NCBI GenBank assembly: GCA_018500105.2
Contig: JAHBAL020000227.1
Span: 1 to 48,489 of the forward strand
DNA length: 48,489 nt
From: Anaerolineae bacterium
Lineage (GTDB): Bacteria > Chloroflexota > Anaerolineae > J036 > Brachytrichaceae
Direction: 5' to 3'
Positions 24,307 through 32,971 of this stretch are shown here, piece after piece; positions within the stretch are counted from its first letter, which is position 1; every line of letters begins with the position of its first letter. Below the pieces are notes generated by a model. That model had not been told where the DNA came from. It worked only from the letters and a program-made list of their open reading frames with translations, and made no database searches. Made by a program: the position numbers and the translations under genes.

Positions 24307-24548
24307 GATGGCTAATTTTAGCCTGAATGTGTGTTTTTGTTTTTTAAATTTTGTTGTTAATACTGGTTGCAATGCAAAGAAAGCGCAATATGGCTTGATG
24401 GTTTTGTTTGAGTAAGCGCGATAAAGATGAGTTAAATTTTTACAAAACCGTATATGAATTGAGTTTGATCGAGAGAACGACAAAATCAATTTGTTTGATT
24501 TTGTCAAACTTGAGATGACTATGCAAGTCCGACTTTAGATGTATTCTT

Positions 24549-25427
24549 TTAAGATTTGTCGGGTTGCCCAATGCGCCGGGCAGATAGCCCCAAGGTGAGT
24601 AAGCTGAGCAGGGCATAACTGAGGGTGAGCAAGACAAAAGGCGGCAAAAGTGTCATCGGGCTTGCGCCAGTGATGGGCACACTAAATTCCCACAATTTGC
24701 CAGAGGCATAGAAATTTAACTCGGTGATGGTGAGGGTGCTGATTGGGCTTAGGCTGGTCAAAACCATCATTAGCCAAGTAAAGAGGCGTTCAAGAGTGGC
24801 TGTGCCAGTGAACACTGCCGCCCCAAAACTGCTGGCGATGAGGGCAAAAATGGGGATGCCGATGACCAAAATCAGCACCAAGGCATAGGTCAGGATGATG
24901 GCTCCTAAATTGGTTTTGCAAAATGTAGAGACGAACAGCCCGATGCTGATAAATAAGATGCCAGAAATGAGCATCACCCATACCGAAATGACCGCTTCGG
25001 CAATTTCGATGCCGCCTAAGATAAGCGGTAAACTGAGTAAGGGCAAGGTGCTGAGGATGAGCAGAAAAGTATAGCCGAGCGGGGCGGTCAATTTGCCGCG
25101 CACAATTTGCCAAGGTGTGATGAGGCTGGCGCGTAAGATGTCGTATGTGCCGCGTTCGCGTTCGCTGCTGATGGCGGTGGCGGTGAGGGCCGGCGCAACA
25201 AAACATACCAAAATCAATTGCATGCCGCTGATGATGAAATAGAGGGTTTGCCCGATGCTGCTGGCGTTGCGGCGCGTTTCGTTTAGCATGGCGGCGGCAT
25301 ACATGAGCAACGCCACCCCGCCGACCACACACAAAAACACAGTCAAAACGCCAAAGGCGCGTGGGCTGCGCATCAACTTGTGTAGTTCGTGCAATGAGAT
25401 CGGGCTAAAGCGTTTGTTGATTGACAT
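24549..25427 (-). CDS. ABC-2-type transporter permease
   Basis: Membrane subunit of an exporter, 292 aa, six TM helices. The ABC-2 pattern is visible: a long first periplasmic segment after TM1, then LTATAISSERERGTYDILRASLITPWQIVRGKLTAP, the conserved segment before TM3. The gene starts with ATG 25427; the GTG just before would add one codon. The cognate ATPase gene lies 37 bp upstream on the same strand. Its N-terminal 20 residues are soluble. The exported substrate is unknown; possibly a lipid, drug or peptide. Confidence 0.85.
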   Translation of the reverse strand: MSINKRFSPISLHELHKLMRSPRAFGVLTVFLCVVGGVALLMYAAAMLNETRRNASSIGQTLYFIISGMQLILVCFVAPALTATAISSERERGTYDILRASLITPWQIVRGKLTAPLGYTFLLILSTLPLLSLPLILGGIEIAEAVISVWVMLISGILFISIGLFVSTFCKTNLGAIILTYALVLILVIGIPIFALIASSFGAAVFTGTATLERLFTWLMMVLTSLSPISTLTITELNFYASGKLWEFSVPITGASPMTLLPPFVLLTLSYALLSLLTLGLSARRIGQPDKS

Positions 25428-25464
25428 CACTTGACAATGACCAGCTTAAAGTGGCATAGATATG

Positions 25465-26463
25465 TTATACCATGACCTTTTGGGGCGTGTGTTGAATATT
25501 GGGCGTGTTGTTTAGCTCAGTGAACGACACCACTTGGGTTCCGCTGTGCATGAGGCTGCGCAAAAGCTGGCTGGCGGCGGCGTAATCGCCGTTGAAGGCG
25601 ATGTGCATTTCTTTGAGCAAATTGAGGGTGGTGTGAGCGGGCAAGGTCGAGGCCGCAAGCGCAGCGGCATAAGGCTGGACGGGTTGCGCGGCACTGACAT
25701 CGGGCGATTCTTTGACAATCGTTAACGCTCGGTCGGGGTCGCCGAGGAAACGGATGCTGATGACACGCTGTGGGTGCTGGTGATCGGCAAAATGGGCACG
25801 CACCTCATCCAGCTCGCCCGAAAAGCTCAATTTGCCCTCATTCAGAAAAGCGATGTGGCTGCATATCGGTTCGATCTCGGTGAGCGAGGCCGACGTGACC
25901 ACGATGGTTTTGCCGAGGCTGCGCAACTCGTTGATGAGGGCATTGGTTTCGACTCTTGCGCGCGGGTCGAGGCCGGTAAACGGCTCATCGAGCAGCATGA
26001 TGGCAGGGTCGTGGACCAAGGTGCGGGCCAGTTCGAGCCGTTTTTTCATGCCGGGCGATAGCTTGTCAACTGGATCGTTGCGGCGATGGTAAAGGTCAAC
26101 CAATTGCAGCAGGTCGGCGCTGAGGTTGGCGCGATCATTTTCGGGCACAGCATAGCAGGCCGCATAAAAGGTCAAATATTCTTGCGCGGTCATGTCTGCG
26201 CCGCCGCCGAGGGTGCTGGGCATGTATCCGACGATTTGGCGGATTTGTTGGGGGTGCTGGGAGATGGTTAGCCCGTCAATAAAAAGATCGCCGCTGGTCG
26301 GTTTTAGCACAGTTGCCAAAATTCGCAAGAGGGTGGTTTTGCCAGCACCGATTGGCCCGATGAGACCAAGCGCGGCTCCGGGCATCACGATCAGCGATAG
26401 GTTATCGAGCGCGGTTTTTCGCCCGTAGCGTTTGGTCAAATTGCGAATTTCGATTGCATACAT
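25465..26463 (-). CDS. ABC transporter ATP-binding protein (ABC-2 export type)
   Basis: ATPase partner of the ABC-2 permease, 332 aa. Walker A is GPIGAGKTT (Ile in place of the usual Asn), the signature is LSPGMKKRLELARTL, Walker B is IMLLDEPFTGLDP, and the H-loop is a Ser (VVTSASLTEIE) rather than His. The last 100 residues hold a domain found in this exporter subfamily. The missing H-loop His suggests altered hydrolysis or a degenerate site; this needs care, since some ABC-2 ATPases tolerate it. It lies next to a conserved hairpin repeat at 26476. Confidence 0.85.
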   Translation of the reverse strand: MYAIEIRNLTKRYGRKTALDNLSLIVMPGAALGLIGPIGAGKTTLLRILATVLKPTSGDLFIDGLTISQHPQQIRQIVGYMPSTLGGGADMTAQEYLTFYAACYAVPENDRANLSADLLQLVDLYHRRNDPVDKLSPGMKKRLELARTLVHDPAIMLLDEPFTGLDPRARVETNALINELRSLGKTIVVTSASLTEIEPICSHIAFLNEGKLSFSGELDEVRAHFADHQHPQRVISIRFLGDPDRALTIVKESPDVSAAQPVQPYAAALAASTLPAHTTLNLLKEMHIAFNGDYAAASQLLRSLMHSGTQVVSFTELNNTPNIQHTPQKVMV

Positions 26464-26475
26464 TATGTTGTGTTT

Positions 26476-26504
26476 GTAGAGACGGGTCGCCGACCCGTCT
26501 CTAC
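26476..26504. repeat. 14-bp-stem palindromic repeat (GTAGAGACGGGTCG type)
   Basis: GTAGAGACGGGTCG and CGACCCGTCTCTAC flank a single C. This is a REP-like hairpin of a kind I know from Chloroflexota and cyanobacterial genomes. It separates the ABC ATPase from the epimerase gene, both on the minus strand. Confidence 0.85.
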
Positions 26505-26520
26505 GGCAAAATTTTTTGTG

Positions 26521-27450
26521 TTATTTCTTTTCTTTCGCTTGAAATGAGGCGACGACTTTTTGAACACCCTCTGCCAGCCCCACTTTGGGTTGATATTTTA
26601 ACAATTCGCGGGCGCGACGCAGATCGGCGCACATATGCGATACGCCGCCGCTTTCGGCGGTGACGCGCAACACATTGACCGATTTGTTGATGGTTTTCTC
26701 AACCGCTGCAACCAAATCATTGATTGAGGTAGCGACGCCACTACCGACATTAATGGTAAGCCGGTTAATATTTTGCGCATTCATGGCATTGACAAGGGCA
26801 TCGGTGACATCGTCAATATAGACGAAATCACGGGTTTGCTTGCCGCCACCGTGAATGATGACCGAGCCGCCGCTGAGGGCTTGGCGCACAATGGCTGGAA
26901 TGACTGCCGGATGCGATGCGCGGGCCACTTGGCCGGGGCCATAGGCGTTGAAAACGCGCAAGGCGACGGTTTCCATGCCCCACAGCGCCCCGATGGTGTG
27001 CATGTAATATTCGGCAGAAAGTTTGCTAACCGCGTATGGCGAAGTGGGGTGGGGCATACAATCTTCGTGCACTGGTTGCTGAATTTGCTCGCCATACACC
27101 GCGCCCGACGAGGCCAAAATGACCCGTCGCACCCCCGCGTCGCGCATGGCCTGCATGATGCCGACCGTGCCATCCACATTGGCGAGATTGTATTCGCCGG
27201 GGTAGAGCACCGATTCGGGCACAGACACCCGCGCTGCGAGGTGGTAGACGCAATCCACGTTTTGTAACAACGACCAAAGTTTGGGCACATCGGTGACTGT
27301 GCCGCGGGTGAAGTTGATGTGCGAGTCGAGGCGGGTTGGGTCGCCGCTGCTCAAATCGTCGAGCACGCGCACCAGATGCCCTTCTTGCACCAGCCGATTT
27401 GCCAATGCAACGCCCAAAAAACCTGCGCCGCCTGTGATGAGAATTTTCAT
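26521..27450 (-). CDS. NAD-dependent epimerase/dehydratase (UDP-glucose 4-epimerase-like)
   Basis: Cytoplasmic extended short-chain dehydrogenase, 309 aa, acting on a nucleotide sugar. The NAD motif is GGAGFLG at residues 7-13, followed by the Asp in VLDDLSSG. The catalytic triad region is ILASSGAVYG and YAVSK. The C-terminal part carries a sugar-binding RVFNAYGPGQ segment. It is homologous to the epimerase at 47.5 kb, but clearly distinct. It is located 15 bp from the HIT gene, reading in the same direction. It probably supplies a sugar for the surface glycan. Confidence 0.85.
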   Translation of the reverse strand: MKILITGGAGFLGVALANRLVQEGHLVRVLDDLSSGDPTRLDSHINFTRGTVTDVPKLWSLLQNVDCVYHLAARVSVPESVLYPGEYNLANVDGTVGIMQAMRDAGVRRVILASSGAVYGEQIQQPVHEDCMPHPTSPYAVSKLSAEYYMHTIGALWGMETVALRVFNAYGPGQVARASHPAVIPAIVRQALSGGSVIIHGGGKQTRDFVYIDDVTDALVNAMNAQNINRLTINVGSGVATSINDLVAAVEKTINKSVNVLRVTAESGGVSHMCADLRRARELLKYQPKVGLAEGVQKVVASFQAKEKK

Positions 27451-27465
27451 GATGGTTATTCTATT

Positions 27466-27864
27466 TTAATCTGCTCGACTGACCATGCGCCCCAGTGGAC
27501 GCCCGCCGATGAGATGCAAGTGAATGTGATAGACGACTTGTCCGCCGTCATGATTCACATTCATCAACACACGGTAGCCGCTTTTGTCAATGCCCAATTC
27601 TTTGGCGAGCCGCTGCGCCGTGAGCATCAGTTTGCCGAGCAACTGCTCATCTTCGGGCGTGGCGTCATTTAGGGTTGGGATAATTTTATTGGGCACGACC
27701 AAAATATGCACCGGCGCGGCTGGGCTAATGTCGTGAAAGGCGGTGACAAATTCATCTTGATAGACGATTTTGGCTGGAATTTCACGCCGCACAATTTTGG
27801 CAAATAGGGTGTCGGTTGGGGCAGAATTGCTTAGAGATTGCGAATTTGTTGGGTGATCACTCAT
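27466..27864 (-). CDS. HIT-family nucleotide hydrolase (HINT-like)
   Basis: Purine nucleoside phosphoramidase-type protein, 132 aa, cytoplasmic. The active-site motif is VVYHIHLHLIGGR, with the three His of HxHxH. The N-terminal half has DTLFAKIVRREIPAKIVYQDE and HILVVPNKII, as in HINT proteins. The ATG at 27864 is preferred over the TTG of the longer frame. A TATAAT box ends 6 nt upstream of the ATG, so the mRNA is probably leaderless. Confidence 0.9.
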   Translation of the reverse strand: MSDHPTNSQSLSNSAPTDTLFAKIVRREIPAKIVYQDEFVTAFHDISPAAPVHILVVPNKIIPTLNDATPEDEQLLGKLMLTAQRLAKELGIDKSGYRVLMNVNHDGGQVVYHIHLHLIGGRPLGRMVSRAD

Positions 27865-28045
27865 GCGCTGATTATAATGAAGCAAGGATGGTAAGTGGTG
27901 CTAACTTAAGAGATAGATAGATTCAAAGAGGGGTAGGCTGATAAGACTAAAGTGGGGGGCAAATATAATCGCAGGTCTTTAAGATGTATCGCTTGTTGTT
28001 GGAATTTTGATCAGGCTATTAAGGTTGCTGAGGCGGTAAAACAAA

Positions 28046-29104
28046 ATGATTTCGCATAAGAAGCGTTGGTTCATGCTCATTTGGGCGGTATGGGCTGCGT
28101 TGTGGTATGGCATTGCTTATTTTCAGACCAGCATTGCAAAAACACAGGGCAATAAATCTGTACATGTGAGCGCGTTGGGTTATGTCATTGATGATGACGC
28201 GCAGGTGGTTCGCCGTCGTCCGAGTTCTCCTAATACACCAACTGAACGCAATGATGTGATCCCGATTGCTTTGCCGACCCCTGTGCCAACGCAGGTTCCG
28301 GTTGTGCCCACGCCATTGCCGCAGCCAATATTGACCCCTACCCCCTTGCGTATTTTGGCGAAATTGCCGCCAGAGCCAACGGTGATGGGCGTGCCGCCCA
28401 CGTTGTCGCCCGATGTGCTGCATCGCACTGCTCGCGTGCCGATCTTGATGTATCACTATATTTCGGTCCCGCCCAACGCCCAAGACCAGTTGCGGGTGAA
28501 TTTGTCTGTGCCGCCCGATCAGTTTGAAAGCCAGTTGAAATATTTGAAAGACAATGGCTATCAGACATTAAATTTATATGCTTTGCACGATCATTTGGTG
28601 AATCATACGCCATTGCCGCCGAAACCGATCGTTTTGACGTTTGACGACGGATATCGTGATCATTATGAGAATGCCTATCCTTTGTTAAAAAAATATGGCA
28701 TGGTCGGCACATTTTTCGTCTTTACCGATCCGGTGTTCCAAAATCACCCGGCCTATCTCACATGGGATATGGCGCGTGAAATGGCGGCCAACGGGATGGA
28801 TATCGAATCGCACACCAAAACGCACCCTGATTTGCGCAATCGCTCGAATGAGTTTTTGAATACGCAAATTTACACCCCGATAGACGCCATCACCGCCCAA
28901 ATCGGCAAACGTCCGCGCTTTTTTGCCTACCCCGCCGGGCAGTATGACGACAATGCCATGCGCGTATTGGCCGAAGCCCAGACTTGGGGCGCAGTGACCA
29001 CCCGCTGGGGGGCCAGCCATTCACTTGACACTTCACTCACTTGGCCGCGTATGCGAGTGAATTATGGCATGTCGGTCGAGGCGTTTGGGAAGATGTTTCG
29101 GTGA
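28046..29104 (+). CDS. polysaccharide deacetylase (carbohydrate esterase 4), membrane-anchored
   Basis: Removes N- or O-acetyl groups from a polysaccharide or peptidoglycan, outside the membrane. The N-terminus (MLIWAVWAALWYGIAYF) is a TM anchor. Residues 65-115 are a Pro-rich spacer (PTPVPTQVPVVPTPLPQP). The NodB domain has VLTFDDGY (metal Asp), HTKTH (two metal His), FAYPAGQYDD and a C-terminal conserved region. It is 352 aa. It opens the glycan region after the HIT and epimerase genes, which are divergent to it. The upstream 27865-28045 gap has no recognisable regulatory feature beyond AT-rich DNA. Confidence 0.92.
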   Translation: MISHKKRWFMLIWAVWAALWYGIAYFQTSIAKTQGNKSVHVSALGYVIDDDAQVVRRRPSSPNTPTERNDVIPIALPTPVPTQVPVVPTPLPQPILTPTPLRILAKLPPEPTVMGVPPTLSPDVLHRTARVPILMYHYISVPPNAQDQLRVNLSVPPDQFESQLKYLKDNGYQTLNLYALHDHLVNHTPLPPKPIVLTFDDGYRDHYENAYPLLKKYGMVGTFFVFTDPVFQNHPAYLTWDMAREMAANGMDIESHTKTHPDLRNRSNEFLNTQIYTPIDAITAQIGKRPRFFAYPAGQYDDNAMRVLAEAQTWGAVTTRWGASHSLDTSLTWPRMRVNYGMSVEAFGKMFR

Positions 29105-29114
29105 GTTAACGATT

Positions 29115-29747
29115 ATGGGACATGTGCAGCGTTATATCCCTTATTTACGCTTGAGTGGTTTCCTGTTTCTGATTGCAGCTTTAAGTGTCATTATTACAAA
29201 TACGGTTATTTGGCTAGATCCACAAAATTTTGGTGCATTCCGTTTGTTTATATTATCCAATTTGTTGCAATTTGGCTGGGCAGGACTGGGTGTTTTCGCT
29301 TTATATCGCGTTTTAAGGCACACCCGAGCAGGTTTTTTTTATGATATTTCTTTGTTGTTAAGTGTTGTCGTATTGGTCATCTGGGGAATTGCTTATGGGA
29401 CTGTAATCATTTTCCCGCCTTCTTTTAGCGAACAAGTGCAACAATTTGAAAGCAAGCGATTTACAAGCAACGATGGTATTCAGCAAATCATGTTCGGTGC
29501 TTTAATTTTTGCGTTGTTTTGGTTGGGGGTTAGTTTAGGTATCAGCAATGTTTTACGTCGAATAGGTTTTTTTACGGCAGCATTAACTTTGATAATTTTA
29601 GGGTTAATGGCCTTTAAAATACTTGTCTCTCCTGTTATGATTGCTAGCGCTTTGATCCCGATTGGCTTAGGCTTACTCATCCGGCGTGTTCAATCATCGC
29701 CGACTATATCCCCTCATTTATCGTCCATCGGGGAATTTCCAAATTAG
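29115..29747 (+). CDS. hypothetical integral membrane protein
   Basis: No family recognised. The ATG at 29115 (MGHVQRYIPYLRLS) is preferred over the track start, which overlaps the deacetylase in another frame. The protein has 210 aa, six TM helices arranged as pairs, and a short cytoplasmic tail rich in Ser/Pro. It is 10 bp after the deacetylase stop, so it is likely translationally coupled. The base composition drops here, and the AT-rich glycan region starts. Confidence 0.6.
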   Translation: MGHVQRYIPYLRLSGFLFLIAALSVIITNTVIWLDPQNFGAFRLFILSNLLQFGWAGLGVFALYRVLRHTRAGFFYDISLLLSVVVLVIWGIAYGTVIIFPPSFSEQVQQFESKRFTSNDGIQQIMFGALIFALFWLGVSLGISNVLRRIGFFTAALTLIILGLMAFKILVSPVMIASALIPIGLGLLIRRVQSSPTISPHLSSIGEFPN

Positions 29748-29814
29748 TTGCGAGACTAAGCGGTTTGACGTTGAGGTTTCTCGTATCAAACCACGTTTTA
29801 TAGATTACAAATAG

Positions 29815-30300
29815 TCAAGGCGCGAGTTTGATCGTTTTGCTGCCAGCCAGTATTGTTTTATTATTTTGTGTGTCATGAGCAATGGCTGTTACATTGTAGA
29901 CACGTGGTTCAAGCAAGGGTAAGGTAAAGGTTGCAACCCAGCCGCTACTAATAAAGTGAGCCTGTTGGGTAGTTTTTACTACATCTGGTCGGCTGAATCC
30001 CAGTTGAGCTATTTGGATGGGTGTTTCGTTGATTAAGACCTCCACCTTTTGAACTGGTTGATCTAATATACTGCTTGCTGCCCAACCCGATACAACAATT
30101 TGATTCCCTACTCTTAAATCACCAGTAAGGGTATCTAAATGCCCTTGCACCATACTTACATTTTTACTAAGTAACGCTTCATTGATTCTCTGATGATCGC
30201 TGTAAAACGATAATATCAAAATGGGCAAGCAAATTAAAGCACTTACCCATAACCAAGGGCTAACTTGAAGGGTTTGGATAAAGCGCCAAGCCTTTAACAT
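29815..30300 (-). CDS. membrane-anchored Ig-like-domain protein
   Basis: 161 aa: a single N-terminal TM helix (WLWVSALICLPILILSFY), then an extracellular beta-sandwich domain. The second half matches a pattern I recall from Ig-like domains of surface proteins: VSGWAASSILDQPVQKVEVLI, then GFSRPDV, SGWVATFTLPLLEPRVYNVTAIAHD. The gene is divergent from the DUF2142-like gene with only 27 bp between starts, so they share a regulatory region. It probably assists the neighbouring glycan enzyme or binds a surface glycan; this is inference. Confidence 0.65.
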   Translation of the reverse strand: MLKAWRFIQTLQVSPWLWVSALICLPILILSFYSDHQRINEALLSKNVSMVQGHLDTLTGDLRVGNQIVVSGWAASSILDQPVQKVEVLINETPIQIAQLGFSRPDVVKTTQQAHFISSGWVATFTLPLLEPRVYNVTAIAHDTQNNKTILAGSKTIKLAP

Positions 30301-30313
30301 TAAACTCGCATTA

Positions 30314-30319
30314 TATAAT
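30314..30319 (+). promoter_or_regulatory. -10 box of the DUF2142-like gene, leaderless arrangement
   Basis: A TATAAT in the 27-bp gap between divergent starts, 8 nt before the GTG start at 30328. No good -35 is seen at 16-18 bp. Confidence 0.45.
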
Positions 30320-30327
30320 TTTTACCT

Positions 30328-32184
30328 GTGGTGCTTGTCCGGCATAAACTTTTATTCCTTATCCTTCTATCTCATATCGTATTAGCGCAAACCTACTCAT
30401 TTACTACGCCGTCGTGGGGGTATTTTGATGAGACGGGGCATTATGCATATGCACGCTATATTGCGGTGAATAAACGATTGCCCGCCATGCGTTTGGCTGG
30501 AGAGGCTGGTTCGCTGGGCGTTACAGCCGACCAATCAACACAGCCGCCGCTTTATTATTTGTTTGCTGCGCTGCCTATTTTTTTTGTAGATGTGAGCGAT
30601 GACTTGCAGGCGCGGTTTACTGCGGGCGGGACAACATCTGTTGTGCCCAATTGGCAGCTTGACCAATTTCCTTACCGTGGCACAGTTTTGGCATTAAGGT
30701 TGTCGCGCGGGGTATCTACAATTTTCGGTGTGCTTGCAATTTTGTTTACTTATAAGGCTATTCGCACTGCGTTACCAGCAAAACCCAAAATGGCCTTATC
30801 CGCTACCGCGATACAAGCATGGTGGCCGCAGTTTGTGATGAGCAGCGCGGCTGTCAACAACGACATTGCTGTAACGTTATGGGGATCGCTGATGCTATGG
30901 ATATTTTTTAAAACGAGACAGATTGCTGAGATGCGCGTGCGTATAAGGTGGTATTGCCTAGTGATCTTTTGTAGCTTATTGGCACCGTTTATTAAAGGCA
31001 CAGGTGTTGCTTTAACGTTAAGTGCTTTTTTGTTTGTTTTGTCAGATCTATCCCAATATCTAAAATCTAATGGTCGAGCACGACACCGCGTTTGGCTGTT
31101 GATGTTTTTCTCTAGCTTTACTGCTGTTGTAGTCATATTGGCTGTTTGGTTGTTTCCTCGAACGTTCGAGGCTTTATTTGCACGTTTGTTTTTCGATATG
31201 GTAACTGGTGCGCCTGTATATTTGAGCAACGCATCACCGTTTACGTTAATTCAGGCGCAACTCAAAGCGGGGGTTTGGCTAACATCGCAAAATTGGACAG
31301 CAACATTTAAAACGCTTTTTGCTGTTTTTGGTTGGGGGCGCTTAGAGTTGCCAGAATATTGGTATCGAATTGCGCTATTCGTGTCAGTATTGCCACTAAT
31401 TGGTATGATTTTTGCTTGGATTGATCGTCGGTATCGCTCAGTAGTGTTTGTTGCTTTATTATTCGTAGGATCTAGTTTGCTAATTGGGCAACTGTGGTTA
31501 TCTCGTTTTTCATTAATCCAGCCGTCAATTCTTACCTCAATCCCGGGGCGATATCTTTTTCCATCCTTAGGTGCAATCATATTTTTAATTGCATATGGCT
31601 TATATTACTTGCCCGATACCATAGGCAAAATTGGGCGTTTGGTTGTTCCAAGTGGTATTGCACTAACAGCTGTGTTGATCCCATGGCTAGTCTTTGTGCC
31701 TGCTTATCGTCCATACCCTTTATTGAACTTACAACAACTTCCGAGCGCGGCAAGATTATTGAAAACGCCAATTACATTTGGCAATAAAATTCAATTGTTT
31801 GCTTATGCACATCCGATACAACAACCAGAAACGCGTTGTACGACAATAACTCTTTTCTGGCGGGCAGTGGCTAACCCAGAGATGGATTATTGGCTTTTGT
31901 TGCAAGTGCTAGATGCGCGTTTACCCAATAGTGAATTTCAACGCACACCGGGACGTGGCAACTTCCCTACTTCGCAATGGCAGGTGGGCGACGTTTTTTC
32001 TGAAACTTATTGTGTCCCTAAATATGATCGGACTATTGTGGGCGGGAATTTAAAAATTGTATGGTTTTTACATGATTCAACGTTGCTGCCAATGTCATTG
32101 ACACGTAAGACTCCTTTGTCGAGTACTTGTGAGCAGTTAGGTCCATGTGATGCCATCTTAAATTTTGAGGAAATAGAAAAATAA
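30328..32184 (+). CDS. multi-TM membrane protein, DUF2142-like (GT-C-type fold)
   Basis: 618 aa with about 11-12 TM helices. The N-terminus follows the GT-C layout: TM1, then a periplasmic loop with the acidic pair PSWGYFDETGHYAYARY, then TQPPLYYLFAALP. This DE-x2-H and PPLYY pairing is characteristic of DUF2142/PMT-like lipid-linked-sugar glycosyltransferases. The last 160 residues form a soluble extracytoplasmic beta domain (RCTTITLFWRAVANPEMDYWLLLQVLD). The start codon is GTG at 30328, immediately downstream of a TATAAT. The donor is unknown; it may transfer sugar to a surface acceptor. Confidence 0.75.
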   Translation: MVLVRHKLLFLILLSHIVLAQTYSFTTPSWGYFDETGHYAYARYIAVNKRLPAMRLAGEAGSLGVTADQSTQPPLYYLFAALPIFFVDVSDDLQARFTAGGTTSVVPNWQLDQFPYRGTVLALRLSRGVSTIFGVLAILFTYKAIRTALPAKPKMALSATAIQAWWPQFVMSSAAVNNDIAVTLWGSLMLWIFFKTRQIAEMRVRIRWYCLVIFCSLLAPFIKGTGVALTLSAFLFVLSDLSQYLKSNGRARHRVWLLMFFSSFTAVVVILAVWLFPRTFEALFARLFFDMVTGAPVYLSNASPFTLIQAQLKAGVWLTSQNWTATFKTLFAVFGWGRLELPEYWYRIALFVSVLPLIGMIFAWIDRRYRSVVFVALLFVGSSLLIGQLWLSRFSLIQPSILTSIPGRYLFPSLGAIIFLIAYGLYYLPDTIGKIGRLVVPSGIALTAVLIPWLVFVPAYRPYPLLNLQQLPSAARLLKTPITFGNKIQLFAYAHPIQQPETRCTTITLFWRAVANPEMDYWLLLQVLDARLPNSEFQRTPGRGNFPTSQWQVGDVFSETYCVPKYDRTIVGGNLKIVWFLHDSTLLPMSLTRKTPLSSTCEQLGPCDAILNFEEIEK

Positions 32185-32284
32185 GACCTTAGTTGTAGGA
32201 CGTGGAGTTGCTAAAAAATATGATTATTCATGGCATGTGGTATAGTTATTATGTGGTTGTTAAGTGGCGCATGGAGGTCGCATA

Positions 32285-32431
32285 ATGAAAATAAACCAGC
32301 TTAATAGAATTATTATTTTTGCTGTTTTGTTAGCTGCGTTTGCGTTAGCTGCAACTATTTCCATGACATCGGCAGACCTAAGCGGGGGTTACGTTGCCTC
32401 GCCGTTGCCACATGGGTTCGAAGGGCGGTAA
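32285..32431 (+). CDS. 48-aa secreted small peptide (absent from ORF track)
   Basis: ATG at 32285 with an excellent GGAGGT 7 nt upstream. The first 30 residues are a classical signal peptide: MKINQLNRIIIF, hydrophobic AVLLAAFALAATI, then SMTSA. The predicted mature part is only about 18 residues (DLSGGYVASPLPHGFEGR). The strong SD supports real translation. It is followed by a second signal-peptide protein 90 bp on. Its role is unknown; a secreted signal, precursor peptide or truncated surface protein are all possible. Confidence 0.6.
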   Translation: MKINQLNRIIIFAVLLAAFALAATISMTSADLSGGYVASPLPHGFEGR

Positions 32432-32521
32432 TATTTTAAATATTTTAAATGAACATAAAATGATAAATGTTCTTTGGTATAATTAGTAGATATATTTATA
32501 TTTATTAAAGGTAAAGGTAAC

Positions 32522-32938
32522 ATGAATATAGTAACCCAAAAATCAAATAACTTTGTGCGCCAATTAGTTTTGGCAACAGTGATGGCACTTGCTGCCTTGA
32601 GTCTCTGGGGGCTTGCGATGTCACGCGGCGACGGAAGTGGCGCAGTTGGTGGTCCGTCAGGATCAGATCCCACTACGAACACTTGTGTTTTGTTTCAAAA
32701 TACAGGGTGTGTTAAAGTGGTTGATCCATCTCTTGCTCCAACAGGTAGCCGGGGTATTGCTATGACGGTGAAGCAAGTAAATGATGCCCCGGATGAAAAA
32801 ATCCTAATTGTTTGTACTACATCAGGTACGGGGGTGCGCTTGCCAGCTGGCCGCATTGACTCAAATTTTAATCTTGGAAACTATATTAGCGAGCCACCCG
32901 GTAGCTTAGAAAATAAATTTGAGCCACTTTGCCCCTAA
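32522..32938 (+). CDS. hypothetical secreted protein
   Basis: 138 aa. The N-terminus NFVRQLVLATVMALAALSLWGLAMS is a signal peptide or TM anchor. The mature part has Gly-rich SRGDGSGAVGGPSGSDP, four Cys (TNTCVLFQNTGC, IVCTTS, PLCP) that could pair, and no known domain. A TATAAT at 32478-32483 and an AAAGGTAAAGGTAAC site directly before the ATG support independent expression. It ends at a terminator. The gene is flanked by surface-glycan and secreted-protein genes, so an envelope or secreted role is likely. Confidence 0.65.
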   Translation: MNIVTQKSNNFVRQLVLATVMALAALSLWGLAMSRGDGSGAVGGPSGSDPTTNTCVLFQNTGCVKVVDPSLAPTGSRGIAMTVKQVNDAPDEKILIVCTTSGTGVRLPAGRIDSNFNLGNYISEPPGSLENKFEPLCP

Positions 32939-32971
32939 TTATTTGCCGTAATTAGAATTTACTTACTAATG

